Shown in pieces: positions 1-10,161 of a DNA stretch of 64,000 nt. The notes below the pieces were generated by a model. It searched no databases. It saw only the letters and a program-made list of their open reading frames with translations, and was not told the DNA's origin. Every line of letters starts with the position of its first letter. Position 1 is the first letter of the stretch. Made by a program: the position numbers and the translations under genes. Origin of the DNA: Gibbsiella quercinecans (lineage in GTDB: Bacteria > Pseudomonadota > Gammaproteobacteria > Enterobacterales > Enterobacteriaceae); contig NZ_CP014136.1 in the NCBI RefSeq assembly GCF_002291425.1, forward strand, positions 1 through 64,000. The letters run 5' to 3'.

Positions 1-830
1 CTTAACACCAGCGAGTAATCTCGGTTTAGCGCCCCGTTAACGAACAGCTGGCCGATGCCCGGCAGGCCAAATATCGTTTCAATCAACCATCGAACCGGTA
101 ATAATGCCGACGAACGCCGGCCCCATGTACGACAACACGGGCAGCAGCGCCGGTTTCAGCGCATGGCGCAAAATAATGCGCCGCATTGGCAGGCCTTTGG
201 CACGGGCGGTGCGGATAAAATTGGAATGCAGCACTTCTATCATCGAGCCACGCGTGATGCGCGCAATGCTGGCAATATAAGCCAGCGAAAGCGCCACCAT
301 CGGCAGGATCATAAACTTCGGCGCACCGCCGTTCCAACCCCCACCCGGCAGCCATTTCAGGATGATGGCGAAGATCAGCACCAGCAACGGCGCCACCACA
401 AAGCTGGGGATCACCACGCCGGTCATGGCCAGCCCCATCACGGTGTAATCCCATTTGCTATTCTGCTTTAGCGCAGCCACCACCCCGCGCTCACCCCGAG
501 GATCACCGCCAGCAAGAATGCCGCCGCCCCGAGTTTGGCGGAAACCGGGAAAGAGGCCGCCACCAGATCGTTAACCGAATAGTCTTTGTATTTGAATGAG
601 GGGCCAAAATCCCCATGCGCCAACTGCGCCAAATACTGGCCGTACTGTTTCCAGAGCGGATCGTTTAAATGGTATTTGGCTTCAATGTTGGCCATCACCT
701 CGGGCGGCAAGCTCCGCTCCCCGGTAAACGGGCTACCGGGCGCCAACCGCATCATGAAAAATGAGAGGGTGACCAAGATAAACAGTGTCGGGATCGCTTC
801 CAATAAACGACGAAATATAAACTTAAGCAT
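1..830 (-). pseudogene. oppB: OppB oligopeptide ABC permease, partial, two frameshifts
   Basis: This is the inner-membrane permease OppB of the oligopeptide ABC importer OppABCDF. The N-terminal part (468-830) begins MLKFIFRRLLEAIPTLF and matches OppB closely, but it stops at 468. The next stretch (about 79-483) continues the OppB sequence in another frame, and from about 84 to 1 the sequence returns to the first frame with the conserved segment ETIFGLPGIGQLFVNG. The shifts are a missing base in the C-run at 483-486 and an extra base near 84. Each alone would truncate the protein. The gene also runs off the window start. It lies 79 bases after oppA in the same direction, the usual opp order. 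Either the gene is broken or the assembly has two indel errors; the otherwise clean sequence favours the second. Confidence 0.85.
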
Positions 831-909
831 TGCCTTAACCCTTTGCAGCCTGATAACGGCTTCTTATTGCCTTGTGCGCCAGCGGTAAACGCCGCCGGCG
901 CTGACCGTA

Positions 910-2547
910 TCAATGCTTGATGATGTACAGGTTTTTATCGTACACGTTATCAAGCGGATCTTTGCCGGTATAGCCGCCGACATAGGGTTTCACCAGCCGG
1001 GTATTGACATAGTAATAGACCGGCACGATCACCGAATCCTGATCCAGCTGCGTTTCCGCTTTCTGATACAGAGCGGCACGCTCATCTTTGGTTTTTACGG
1101 TTAAAACATCCGATATCAGGCGATCGTAGGCCGCGCTTTTGTAGTGCGAGGTATTGCTGCTGCTGTTTGACTGCATGATATTCACGAATGAGCTTGGCTC
1201 GTTGTAATCTGCACACCAGCCCGCACGCGCAACATCAAAGGTGCCCTGATGGCGGGTATCCAGGAACGTTTTCCACTCCTGGTTTTCCAGTTTGACGTTC
1301 ACGCCTAAATTTTTCTTCCAGATGGCCGCGGCGGCAATCGCCAGTTTCTTGTGCAAATCAGAGGTGTTGTACAGCAGCGAGAAGGTCAGCGGTTTGCCAG
1401 GGCCATAGCCGGCTTCCGCCAATAGCTTTTTGCCCGCTTCATTACGCTGCTCCTGCGTCCAGCCAAACCACGCCGGCGGGGTGAGTTTAGCGCCGTCGGT
1501 ATAAGGCGGAGTAAAACTGTAGGCGGGCAATTCGCCTTGGTTTTTGACTTTATTAACGATGATGTCGCGATCGAGCCCCAGTTTCAGCGCTTCGCGCACG
1601 CGGGCGTCGGTAAACGGCGCTTTCTGGGTGTTCATTTCGTAATAATAGGTGCACAGGTAAGGATCGACGTGCAGCTCGTTGGGGATATCTTTTTTCAGCT
1701 TCTGAAACAGTTCAATCGGCAAATAGTTATAGGTCATGTCAATTTCACCGGCCCGATAACGGTTAACGTCAGTAACCTCGGAGGTTATCGGCAGGAAAGT
1801 CACCTTGTTGATCACGGTTTTCGCGTTATCCCAATATTCAGGGTTACGCTCCAGCACAATGCGCTCGTTAACCACCCACTCTTTCAACTTGTAGGCGCCG
1901 TTGCTGACATAGTTCTGCGGCAAGGTCCATTTTTCACCGTATTTTTCCACCGCCTCTTTATAAACCGGCTTCATCGCATAGTGCGGGGTCATTTCCACCA
2001 GGTAAGGCACCGGCTCGCTTAAGGTGACCTGGAAGGTATGATCGTCGAGCGCTTTTACCCCCAGCGTCGATTTGTCTTTTTTGCCGGCGATAATGTCATC
2101 AACGTTTACCACATGAGCAGATTGCAGGTAGCTGGCATAGGGTGACACCGTTTGCGGATCAACGATCCGTTGCCAACTATAAACAAAATCCTGCGCCGTC
2201 ACCGGCTGGCCATTAGACCATTTGGCATCTTTGCGTAAGTGGAAAGTCCAAACCTTAAAATCCTGGTTGTCCCAGCTTTCCGCCACGCCGGGTACGATGG
2301 CACCGTTGAGATCGTTATTCGCCAGGCCTTCGATCAGATCGCGGGTGACGTTATTTTCCGGCACGCCTTCAATCTTGTGCGGATCAAGCGACTGCACCTC
2401 CGCGCCGTTGTTTTTGACGATTTCCTGTTTTTCGGCCAGTTGCACTCCCGAAGGAACCTCTGCAGCTAATGCGTTTATGCTGCCGGCCCCGGCCAGCGCG
2501 GCAATAACGCCGGCAGCCAGGAGCGATGGTTTTGTGATGTTGGTCAT
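910..2547 (-). CDS. oppA: Periplasmic oligopeptide-binding protein OppA
   Basis: OppA captures peptides of two to five residues in the periplasm and delivers them to the OppBCDF importer. The protein has 545 residues, the usual length. A Sec signal peptide (MTNITKPSLLAAGVIAALAG, cleavage near ALAA) is followed by a family 5 solute-binding fold with the typical stretch IVPGVAESWDNQDFKVWTF. The open frame extends 36 codons upstream, but the start at 2547 is chosen because it gives the signal peptide and has GGGGTAA just before it. It is the first gene of the opp operon with oppB downstream. The long untranslated leader is typical of oppA, which is under small-RNA control (GcvB) in relatives; no GcvB site was checked here. 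Confidence 0.97.
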   Translation of the reverse strand: MTNITKPSLLAAGVIAALAGAGSINALAAEVPSGVQLAEKQEIVKNNGAEVQSLDPHKIEGVPENNVTRDLIEGLANNDLNGAIVPGVAESWDNQDFKVWTFHLRKDAKWSNGQPVTAQDFVYSWQRIVDPQTVSPYASYLQSAHVVNVDDIIAGKKDKSTLGVKALDDHTFQVTLSEPVPYLVEMTPHYAMKPVYKEAVEKYGEKWTLPQNYVSNGAYKLKEWVVNERIVLERNPEYWDNAKTVINKVTFLPITSEVTDVNRYRAGEIDMTYNYLPIELFQKLKKDIPNELHVDPYLCTYYYEMNTQKAPFTDARVREALKLGLDRDIIVNKVKNQGELPAYSFTPPYTDGAKLTPPAWFGWTQEQRNEAGKKLLAEAGYGPGKPLTFSLLYNTSDLHKKLAIAAAAIWKKNLGVNVKLENQEWKTFLDTRHQGTFDVARAGWCADYNEPSSFVNIMQSNSSSNTSHYKSAAYDRLISDVLTVKTKDERAALYQKAETQLDQDSVIVPVYYYVNTRLVKPYVGGYTGKDPLDNVYDKNLYIIKH

Positions 2548-3175
2548 ATTATTACCCCATTTTATTATCGCCATCCCATCATGGCGTTGGAGCCAGGCCT
2601 GGTTATCAGGCCACCATTCACAACGCTGCGAATCAAGCAACGCTGCAATATTCACACAGGCCCTGAATTCGCTGCCAACAGGGCTAAGGTTCGCCGACTT
2701 ATTATCGGAGGCACTTTTTATGGCGTCGTTTTATTCCTAGGGCTAACGTGAAAGCGCCCTAATGAATATCTGGCGAATGTGAGCCGCAAGCGCCACACAC
2801 CGCCCTAAACGCGCGTCTTGCGGTTAAACAAACTTTTATACGGCAAAGCCCATGGTGAAAGAATAAACAACCAATGATTAGCAATCTAACACTAATAACA
2901 TCGGTTCTTGTCCGAAACAAGCCTTATAAAAGATAGGGGAAAGGTAACGCCAATGGTGAATGGGAAGATGCGGAAGGGTAAAAAAGGCAGGCATGCCACG
3001 TCACTGCGCCACCAGGATTGAACATTAATAGACACCTGCCCTAGCACAGTGCAGGATGATGAAATAAGAGGCATTCAATGCACTTTATTACAGCAGGTTA
3101 AATTAATTTAAAAATTAAAATTTATTTTAAAAAGTGAAGCATCAACGCCACTTGCCAGGATAAATAGCCTGCAGC
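2548..3175. other. Intergenic region carrying the oppA leader and promoter
   Basis: These 628 bases separate oppA from ychE. I see no convincing gene. A very A+T-rich stretch lies at about 3095-3140, just after the ychE stop. The part nearest oppA must hold its promoter and leader. A 60-codon frame at 2892-3074 has no ribosome site or family likeness. Confidence 0.6.
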
Positions 3176-3820
3176 TTAAAGCAGGCCAGGGAATATTGTC
3201 TTGATGCCGGTAACAATGAATTCAATGCCCAATGCCATCAGCAGTAGCCCCATAATACGTGTGATAACGTTAATACCGGTTTGCCCCAATAAACGCACCA
3301 GCAAAGGTGCAGCCCGGAACAACAGCCAGCAACAGAAAGCAAACAGGGCAATCGCCAGGGTAAAACCCAGCAGGTTTTGCCAACTGTGGTAACGCGAGCT
3401 CCAGACGATAGTTGAACTGATAGCCCCCGGCCCGGCCATTAATGGCAATGCCAGCGGCACCACGCCGATGCTTTCACGGATTGCGCTTTCTGATTTTTCC
3501 TGCTTGTTTTGCTTATCTTCCCCCAATTTGCCGCTGATCATCGACATCGCGATAGTCACCACCAGAATGCCGCCGGCGATGCGGAAAGAATCAATAGAGA
3601 TACCGAACAGGTTCAGGATACCGCCGCCGAGAAACAGCGAGATCCACAGGATAATCGCCACCGACAAATTGGCGGTCAGGTTGGTCTTGTTGCGCCCCGC
3701 TTCTGCCTGGTAACTGGTCATGCTGATAAATACCGGCAGAATGCCCACCGGATTGACCAGCGCGAACAGGCCGACAAAGAATTTAATATAACCGGAAAAA
3801 TCCAACAGAGACTGGCTCAC
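3176..3820 (-). CDS. ychE: MarC-family inner membrane protein YchE
   Basis: A 214-residue polytopic membrane protein of the MarC/UPF0056 family, almost the same length as E. coli YchE (215). About six hydrophobic segments are visible, beginning with YIKFFVGLFALVNPVGILPVF and ending with ITRIMGLLLMALGIEFIVTGI; the NPVG and MAGPGAIS motifs are family signatures. The start is GTG, preceded by GGGGTGATTC. The function is not established; early claims of drug efflux for MarC were not upheld. Its place between opp and adhE is the same as in E. coli. Confidence 0.93.
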   Translation of the reverse strand: MSQSLLDFSGYIKFFVGLFALVNPVGILPVFISMTSYQAEAGRNKTNLTANLSVAIILWISLFLGGGILNLFGISIDSFRIAGGILVVTIAMSMISGKLGEDKQNKQEKSESAIRESIGVVPLALPLMAGPGAISSTIVWSSRYHSWQNLLGFTLAIALFAFCCWLLFRAAPLLVRLLGQTGINVITRIMGLLLMALGIEFIVTGIKTIFPGLL

Positions 3821-4363
3821 GAATCACCCCACATTGAACACTGCCACCTAAGGCTGCTATAAAGGTAACCGCTACCGGACACATCGAGGGGCTACACGAC
3901 GCGCTAATGTAATCGAATTGCTCTTACGGATCCATCCGCGGAAAATTGCATTTTTATCTCTCCGTGGCGGAGGAAACAAAATATTACGCTGCAGTTAACG
4001 TCATATGTGGTTTTTTACTGTTTTAGGTTAAAAATGACAGGCGCCTCACTGCAGATAGTAACGCATGCGCATTAATTCATTGCTGAATGGTGTCAGCATG
4101 AAACTTTTATGACGTACGTCACAAAATTGCCCCCCCATAATAGGGTAAGCTCTTGGTCGTAGTCAGAGCGATGAACAGCAGAGGCCCGCTGTTCGCCACT
4201 TTAGCTACGGCTCCCCTAACATGCAGGGCAAAGCTCTTTAAGTAAATCAGCGGTACAAGCCAGGAAGGGCATGGGCGCGAACCCCCTTTCCATTCATCCT
4301 GTCTATACTTGATGCTTGCACGGCTTATTTACTGAAAGAGTTTAACATTATCAGGAGAGCACT
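3821..4363. other. Divergent intergenic region ychE/adhE
   Basis: These 543 bases hold the adhE promoters and long leader, and the ychE promoter. No gene is seen. A CRP/FNR-type palindrome is listed separately at 4108-4123. The adhE ribosome site AGGAGAG lies a few bases before the start codon. Confidence 0.6.
4108..4123. promoter_or_regulatory. Candidate CRP-type operator upstream of adhE
   Basis: The sequence is TATGA, six bases, TCACA: one mismatch from the CRP consensus TGTGA-N6-TCACA. It contains the 12-base perfect palindrome TGACGTACGTCA. It lies about 240 bases before adhE. adhE responds to several global regulators in relatives, so a site here is plausible, but this is inferred from sequence match only. 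Confidence 0.4.
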
Positions 4364-7051
4364 ATGGCTGTAACAAATGTCGCTGAATTGAACGAGCTCG
4401 TAGCCCGCGTCAAAAAAGCCCAGCGTGAGTATGCCAACTTCACCCAAGAGCAGGTTGATAAAATCTTCCGTGCTGCTGCCCTCGCCGCCGCCGATGCCCG
4501 TATTCCTCTGGCCAAAATGGCCGTTGAAGAATCCGGAATGGGGATCACCGAAGACAAAGTGATCAAAAACCACTTTGCATCCGAATATATCTACAACGCG
4601 TATAAAGATGAAAAAACCTGTGGCATCTTATCCGAAGATGACACTTTCGGTACCATCACGATTGCAGAGCCAATCGGCCTGATTTGCGGTATCGTCCCAA
4701 CCACCAACCCAACTTCTACCGCTATCTTCAAAGCGTTGATCAGCCTGAAAACCCGCAACGGTATCATTTTCTCGCCACACCCACGCGCCAAGAATGCCAC
4801 CAATAAGGCGGCGGACATCGTACTGCAAGCGGCCATTGCTGCCGGGGCGCCAAAAGATATCGTCGGTTGGATCGACCAACCTTCCGTCGAGCTGTCCAAC
4901 CAGTTGATGCACCACCCTGATATCAACCTGATCCTCGCCACCGGTGGCCCAGGCATGGTGAAAGCCGCCTATAGCTCCGGTAAACCGGCAATCGGCGTTG
5001 GCGCTGGCAACACCCCAGTCGTGGTAGACGAAACCGCCGATATCAAGCGTGTGGTCGCCTCTATTCTGATGTCAAAAACCTTTGATAACGGCGTTATCTG
5101 TGCCTCTGAACAATCCGTTATCGTGGTTGATTCCGCTTATGATGCCGTGCGCGAGCGCTTTTCCTCCCATGGCGGCTACTTGTTGCAGGGTAAAGAGCTG
5201 AAAGCGGTTCAGGACATCATCCTGAAAAACGGCGGCCTGAACGCGGCCATCGTTGGCCAGTCAGCGCCAAAAATCGCTGAAATGGCGGGCATCACCGTAC
5301 CCGCCAACACCAAAGTGCTGATCGGCGAAGTGAAAGTGGTCGATGAATCCGAACCGTTCGCGCATGAAAAACTGTCGCCTACCCTGGCGATGTATCGCGC
5401 CAAAGACTTCGAAGATGCCGTGATTAAAGCAGAAAAACTGGTTGCCATGGGCGGGATCGGCCACACCTCTTGCCTGTACACCGACCAGGACAACCAGCCG
5501 GCTCGCGTTGCCTTCTTCGGCGACAAAATGAAAACCGCGCGTATTCTGATCAACACCCCGGCTTCACAAGGTGGTATCGGCGATCTGTACAACTTTAAAC
5601 TCGCTCCGTCGCTGACGCTGGGTTGCGGTTCCTGGGGGGGTAACTCCATCTCCGAGAACGTTGGCCCGAAACACTTGATCAACAAGAAAACTGTAGCGAA
5701 GCGAGCAGAAAACATGTTGTGGCATAAACTTCCAAAATCCATCTACTTCCGCCGCGGCTCACTGCCGATCGCGCTGGAAGAAGTTGCAACCGACGGTGCA
5801 AAACGCGCCTTCATCGTGACCGACAACTATCTGTTCAACAATGGCTACGCTGATCAGATCACCAAGGTGCTGAAGCACCACGGCATCGAAACCAAGGTGT
5901 TCTTCGAAGTGGAAGCCGATCCAACCCTGAGCATCGTGCACAAGGGCGCAGAGCAGATGAACGCCTTTAAACCAGACGTCATTATCGCGCTGGGCGGCGG
6001 TTCACCGATGGACGCAGCCAAAATAATGTGGGTGCTGTATGAACATCCGGAAACCCACTTCGCGGATCTGGCGTTGCGCTTTATGGATATCCGTAAACGT
6101 ATCTACAAGTTCCCGAAAATGGGCGTGAAGGCGAAAATGATCGCCATCACCACCACCTCCGGTACCGGTTCAGAAGTGACGCCGTTTGCGGTGGTTACCG
6201 ATGATGCAACCGGCCAGAAATACCCACTGGCTGACTACGCGCTGACCCCGGATATGGCCATTGTCGACGCCAACCTGGTGATGAACATGCCAAAATCCCT
6301 GTGCGCCTTCGGCGGCCTGGATGCGGTAACCCACTCACTGGAAGCCTATGTTTCCGTACTGGCGAATGAATACTCTGACGGCCAGGCGCTGCAAGCGTTG
6401 AAACTGCTGAAAGAATACCTGCCGGCCAGCTACAAGGAAGGCGCGAAAAACCCGATCGCCCGCGAGCGTGTGCACAACGCAGCGACTATCGCCGGTATCG
6501 CTTTTGCCAACGCCTTCTTGGGCGTGTGCCACTCAATGGCCCACAAATTGGGTTCAGAGTTCCACATTCCACACGGCCTGGCTAACGCCCTGTTAATCGG
6601 CAACGTTATTCGCTATAACGCCAATGACAACCCGACCAAACAGACTGCGTTCAGCCAGTACGATCGCCCGCAGGCACGCCGCCGCTATGCCGAAGTGGCC
6701 GATCACCTGGGCCTGAGCGCACCTGGCGACCGTACGGCGCAGAAAATCGAGAAACTGCTGGCTTGGCTGGAAGAGCTGAAAACCGAACTGGGCATCCCGG
6801 CTTCAATTCGTGAAGCGGGCGTACAGGAAGCCGACTTCCTGGCGAAGATCGATAAACTGTCCGAAGATGCATTTGATGACCAATGTACCGGCGCAAACCC
6901 GCGCTATCCGCTGATTGCCGAACTCAAGCAAATCATGCTGGATACCTATTATGGGCGTGAATACAACGAAGCCCATGAGCACGCGGCAAACACCGTGGTT
7001 GAATTGCCAACGGCCAAAGCCGAGAAGGCTGAGAAAAAAGCAAAAAAGTAA
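4364..7051 (+). CDS. adhE: Bifunctional acetaldehyde-CoA/alcohol dehydrogenase AdhE
   Basis: AdhE converts acetyl-CoA to acetaldehyde and then ethanol, using two NADH, and regenerates NAD in fermentation; it forms long cytoplasmic spirosomes. The 895-residue protein has both domains: an N-terminal aldehyde dehydrogenase domain with the catalytic cysteine at residue 246 (NGVICASEQS), and a C-terminal iron-dependent alcohol dehydrogenase domain with the nucleotide motif ALGGGSPMDAAK and iron ligands in GGLDAVTHSLEAY and GVCHSMAHKLGSEFHIPHG. The C-terminal tail is lysine and alanine rich. A strong ribosome site (AGGAGAG) precedes the ATG. The gene is monocistronic and ends in a clear terminator. 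Confidence 0.98.
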   Translation: MAVTNVAELNELVARVKKAQREYANFTQEQVDKIFRAAALAAADARIPLAKMAVEESGMGITEDKVIKNHFASEYIYNAYKDEKTCGILSEDDTFGTITIAEPIGLICGIVPTTNPTSTAIFKALISLKTRNGIIFSPHPRAKNATNKAADIVLQAAIAAGAPKDIVGWIDQPSVELSNQLMHHPDINLILATGGPGMVKAAYSSGKPAIGVGAGNTPVVVDETADIKRVVASILMSKTFDNGVICASEQSVIVVDSAYDAVRERFSSHGGYLLQGKELKAVQDIILKNGGLNAAIVGQSAPKIAEMAGITVPANTKVLIGEVKVVDESEPFAHEKLSPTLAMYRAKDFEDAVIKAEKLVAMGGIGHTSCLYTDQDNQPARVAFFGDKMKTARILINTPASQGGIGDLYNFKLAPSLTLGCGSWGGNSISENVGPKHLINKKTVAKRAENMLWHKLPKSIYFRRGSLPIALEEVATDGAKRAFIVTDNYLFNNGYADQITKVLKHHGIETKVFFEVEADPTLSIVHKGAEQMNAFKPDVIIALGGGSPMDAAKIMWVLYEHPETHFADLALRFMDIRKRIYKFPKMGVKAKMIAITTTSGTGSEVTPFAVVTDDATGQKYPLADYALTPDMAIVDANLVMNMPKSLCAFGGLDAVTHSLEAYVSVLANEYSDGQALQALKLLKEYLPASYKEGAKNPIARERVHNAATIAGIAFANAFLGVCHSMAHKLGSEFHIPHGLANALLIGNVIRYNANDNPTKQTAFSQYDRPQARRRYAEVADHLGLSAPGDRTAQKIEKLLAWLEELKTELGIPASIREAGVQEADFLAKIDKLSEDAFDDQCTGANPRYPLIAELKQIMLDTYYGREYNEAHEHAANTVVELPTAKAEKAEKKAKK

Positions 7052-7074
7052 CGCTTGCATAAGCTGACAAAAAA

Positions 7075-7098
7075 CCCGCCAACACGGCGGGTTTTTTT
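7075..7098 (+). terminator. Terminator of adhE
   Basis: A CCCGCC/GGCGGG stem with a five-base loop is followed by seven T, 23 bases after the adhE stop. Confidence 0.9.
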
Positions 7099-7269
7099 AT
7101 TCCTGCGAACACGCACAGCCAATCAGCCAAAAACACACCCCGGGTTACCCCCGAAAACAATGCCCGCACTACGGCGGCTCTGCGGCCCACTAGGGCGACG
7201 AAAAGCATTGAGCAATGCGCGTGTACCTATAGCAACAAGCCCCTTGATAACAGGGCTTATAGGCGTTTT

Positions 7270-7860
7270 TTAGCCGGCTCCCGCTGCCTGAATAGCCTCT
7301 TTGTAGTGTTTACGGCACACCGACAGGTAACTTTCATCGCCGCCAATCACTACCTGTTCCCCCGCATGCACCGCCCGGCCGTTTTCATCCAAACGCAGCA
7401 CCATGTTTGCCTTGCGCCCGCAGTGGCAAATGGTTTTCAGCTCAACCAGCTTATCGGCCCAGGCCAGCAGGTATTGGCTACCCGTGAATAATTCACCTAA
7501 AAAGTCGGTGCGCAGGCCATAACACAAAACCGGAATATTCAGTTGGTCAACAACATCACATAACTGCGCAACCTGCGATTTGGTCAGGAACTGGCTCTCA
7601 TCGAGCAGCACGCAGTGAACCGTTTGTTGTTGATGCTCCTGATTAATTATTGTGTAAAACTCGGTATCATTATTATAGAGCTGCGCCTGCGATGACAGGC
7701 CAATACGCGAGCTAACTTTCCCGACGCCAAAGCGATGATCGATTTCAGCGGTAAACACCAGCGTGCGCATACCACGTTCTTGATAATTATATGAAGATTG
7801 TAATAGCGCAGTAGATTTCCCTGCATTCATAGCAGAGTAATAGAAATAAAGCTGAGCCAT
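7270..7860 (-). CDS. tdk: Thymidine kinase
   Basis: Cytoplasmic type II thymidine kinase, which phosphorylates thymidine to dTMP in pyrimidine salvage. The 196-residue protein shows the P-loop SAMNAGKST (residues 9-17), the catalytic glutamate at 88 in LLDESQF, the lasso region CYGLRTDF, and zinc-binding cysteines in CHCGRK and VCRKH. The frame is open 21 codons further upstream, but [16 protein letters not shown] at 7860 is the conserved family start and follows GGGGTAGGG. It lies between adhE and hns as in E. coli, facing away from hns. Confidence 0.96.
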   Translation of the reverse strand: MAQLYFYYSAMNAGKSTALLQSSYNYQERGMRTLVFTAEIDHRFGVGKVSSRIGLSSQAQLYNNDTEFYTIINQEHQQQTVHCVLLDESQFLTKSQVAQLCDVVDQLNIPVLCYGLRTDFLGELFTGSQYLLAWADKLVELKTICHCGRKANMVLRLDENGRAVHAGEQVVIGGDESYLSVCRKHYKEAIQAAGAG

Positions 7861-8559
7861 CGGCCCTACCCCAACAGTATAAAAAACATGCAAAGAAAAG
7901 ATATCCGAGTGTAACATAGGCACCAGATGATGTTCAGCGGTGCGGAATCAATTTTAACTAAATTAATAAGCATCCGTATGCAATAAATGGCAGAACGGGA
8001 GCCTGCGGTGCCTGCCGCATTTTTACATCAATTGACCAAGCCTAATCCCGGAACACTATTAATTGCTGCTAATGATTAAACCACAGGGGTAATGCCAGCG
8101 CCTGCGGCTATAGGTAACCACACTGATACCGAAGAATGATTATTGCGAAGGTCATAAGCCTTGCCTATTAAATGGCGCCTGGCGGGCTGGTGGGAATTTA
8201 ATCCTTATCTGGCCAGTGACACTTCCTGACAGAACCTTTACGAATACCCCTATGCTTTACACTGTCTGTAAGAGAATGAGCGTGATTTAGCCCACAGAAT
8301 TATATATAAACAGTTATTATAACCCAGTAACGAAAGGCTTTTCCCTGGTCTGACACAGCGCACATAGCCGGAAAGTTGGCTTTAACAGAGAGCAAGTAAT
8401 AGCCCCAAAAGCCATCTATATTTGCCGGCCAAATCTAAATAAACGTTTCTTTAAGGAAAATCTGACAACTCTTCGCAATTTGGCTATTGCAGAAAATAAA
8501 ATAGCACTCTATTATTATCCGGACATGCCCCCCCACCAATATAATTTGAGACTAGGACA
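7861..8559. other. Divergent intergenic region tdk/hns
   Basis: About 700 bases, rich in A+T, with several A/T tracts that would make curved DNA. It must hold the hns and tdk promoters. hns is autorepressed in relatives, which fits such sequence. No gene or clear hairpin was found. Confidence 0.55.
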
Positions 8560-8967
8560 ATGAGCGAAGCATTAAAGATTTTGAACAACATCCGTACTCT
8601 ACGTGCACAGGCAAGAGAATGCAGCCTGGAAACGCTGGAAGAGATGCTTGAGAAACTGGAAGTTGTCGTGAATGAACGTCGCGAGGAAGAAAGCCAGACG
8701 CGCGCTGAAATTGAAGAACGTACGCGTAAACTGCAACAATATCGTGAAATGCTGATTGCTGACGGTATTGATCCAAACGAACTGTTGCAAACCATGGCAG
8801 CAACAAAATCAGCCGGTAAAACCAAACGTGCAGCTCGTCCGGCTAAATACCAATACAAAGATGAAAATGGCGAACTGAAAACCTGGACCGGCCAAGGCCG
8901 TACTCCTGCGGTGATTAAAAAAGCTATCGAAGAACAGGGTAAATCTTTGGAAGATTTCCTGCTGTAA
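8560..8967 (+). CDS. hns: Nucleoid-associated silencer H-NS
   Basis: H-NS binds curved A+T-rich DNA, forms filaments and bridges, and silences transferred genes. The 135-residue protein has the coiled-coil oligomerisation region (about 1-83), a basic linker ([14 protein letters not shown]) and the C-terminal DNA-binding domain with the hook TWTGQGRTP (residues 108-116, Q112-G113-R114), as in E. coli. The start follows TAGGACA. A terminator lies just downstream. The A+T-rich prophage remnant further along this window would be an expected H-NS target. Confidence 0.98.
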   Translation: MSEALKILNNIRTLRAQARECSLETLEEMLEKLEVVVNERREEESQTRAEIEERTRKLQQYREMLIADGIDPNELLQTMAATKSAGKTKRAARPAKYQYKDENGELKTWTGQGRTPAVIKKAIEEQGKSLEDFLL

Positions 8968-8990
8968 TCGTTTCTTCTGCGTGTAAAAAA

Positions 8991-9012
8991 GGCTCCCTTG
9001 TGGAGCCTTTTT
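8991..9012 (+). terminator. Terminator of hns
   Basis: GGCTCC/GGAGCC stem, five-base loop, five T; 23 bases after the hns stop. Confidence 0.9.
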
Positions 9013-9093
9013 GTTTATCAGCGCCCGCCCCGCCGCGTTCTGCACGGCGTACCCAGGCAGTGTTTTTATTCTCAGCCAGCGATCAGGTAAAAG

Positions 9094-9118
9094 AAAAAGG
9101 GAGCCAAAGCCCCCTTTT
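9094..9118 (-). terminator. Terminator of the galU-ugd-epimerase run
   Basis: On the minus strand an imperfect stem AAAGGGGGC / GGCTCCCTTT is followed by a T-run. It lies about 25 bases past the epimerase stop. Confidence 0.7.
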
Positions 9119-9141
9119 ACAGTACTGTTTAATAGCCTGCG

Positions 9142-10152
9142 TTATTGCACTTTGTAAAAAGATTTATACCATTCAACAAAACGTTTAACACCTTCCTCTA
9201 CGCTGGTAGCAGGCTTAAAACCAATCGCCTGATAAAGCGCTTCGGTATCTGCGCTGGTATCCAGCACATCGCCAGGTTGCATGGGCAGCATATTTTTACG
9301 GGCAATAATGCCCAGGGCATGTTCCAGCGCGCTGATATATTCCATCAGCTTCACCGGGCTGCTGTTGCCTATATTATAGACATGGTACGGTGCAGAACTG
9401 CTGGCCGGTGAGCCTTGCTCAACGGTCCAATCCGCATTGGGTTGCGGCACAATGGCCTGTAAACGCACGATCGCCTCGGCAATATCATCGATATAGGTAA
9501 AATCACGGTGCATCTCACCGTGGTTATATACATCAATGCTATCACCAGCCAATATTGCCTTGGTGAATTTAAACAGCGCCATATCCGGGCGCCCCCACGG
9601 GCCATACACAGTGAAGAAACGCAGCCCCGTGGTGGGCAAACCATATAAATGCGAGTAGCTGTGCGCCATTAACTCATTGGCTTTTTTCGTTGCCGCATAC
9701 AATGACACCGGATGATCGACCGAGTCATCAGTAGAGAACGGCAACTTACGGTTTAACCCGTATACCGAACTGGACGATGCATAAACCAAATGCTCGACCT
9801 TATTATGGCGACAGCCTTCCAGCACGTTTAAATGGCCAACCAAATTTGAATCCGCATACGCCAACGGATTTTCCAGCGAATAACGCACCCCGGCCTGTGC
9901 GCCAAGATGAATCACCCGCTGAAATTTATGCTCGGCAAACAGCGCCGCCATCCCTTCCCGATCGGCCAGATCCAGTTTAATAAACTGGAACGCAGGTTTA
10001 TCCGCCAATAAGGCAAGACGCGCCTGCTTTAAGCTGACATCGTAATAATCATTCAGGTTGTCGATACCGACAACCTGATGCCCGGCGGCCAACAGGCGCT
10101 CGGCGACATGATAACCAATAAAGCCGGCAGAGCCTGTAACCAGGAAGTTCAT
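9142..10152 (-). CDS. UDP-glucuronate 4-epimerase (NAD-dependent epimerase/dehydratase)
   Basis: A cytoplasmic extended short-chain dehydrogenase of 336 residues. It has the NAD motif TGSAGFIG (residues 6-13), the catalytic region VYASSSSVYG and SLYAATKKANE (YxxxK), and the substrate loop RFFTVYGPWGRPDMALFKF typical of the CapI/UDP-glucuronate epimerase group. That enzyme makes UDP-galacturonate from UDP-glucuronate. A GTG two codons upstream is also possible, but the ATG at 10152 has AAGAGGTG ahead of it. It follows ugd by 9 bases, and ugd makes its substrate, which supports the call. UDP-galacturonate is used for lipopolysaccharide core, capsule or O-antigen. Confidence 0.88.
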   Translation of the reverse strand: MNFLVTGSAGFIGYHVAERLLAAGHQVVGIDNLNDYYDVSLKQARLALLADKPAFQFIKLDLADREGMAALFAEHKFQRVIHLGAQAGVRYSLENPLAYADSNLVGHLNVLEGCRHNKVEHLVYASSSSVYGLNRKLPFSTDDSVDHPVSLYAATKKANELMAHSYSHLYGLPTTGLRFFTVYGPWGRPDMALFKFTKAILAGDSIDVYNHGEMHRDFTYIDDIAEAIVRLQAIVPQPNADWTVEQGSPASSSAPYHVYNIGNSSPVKLMEYISALEHALGIIARKNMLPMQPGDVLDTSADTEALYQAIGFKPATSVEEGVKRFVEWYKSFYKVQ

Positions 10153-10161
10153 ACGCACCTC

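Noticed and set aside
2892..3074. 60-codon frame between oppA and ychE
   Set aside because: No ribosome site and no recognisable family; it lies in leader/promoter sequence.
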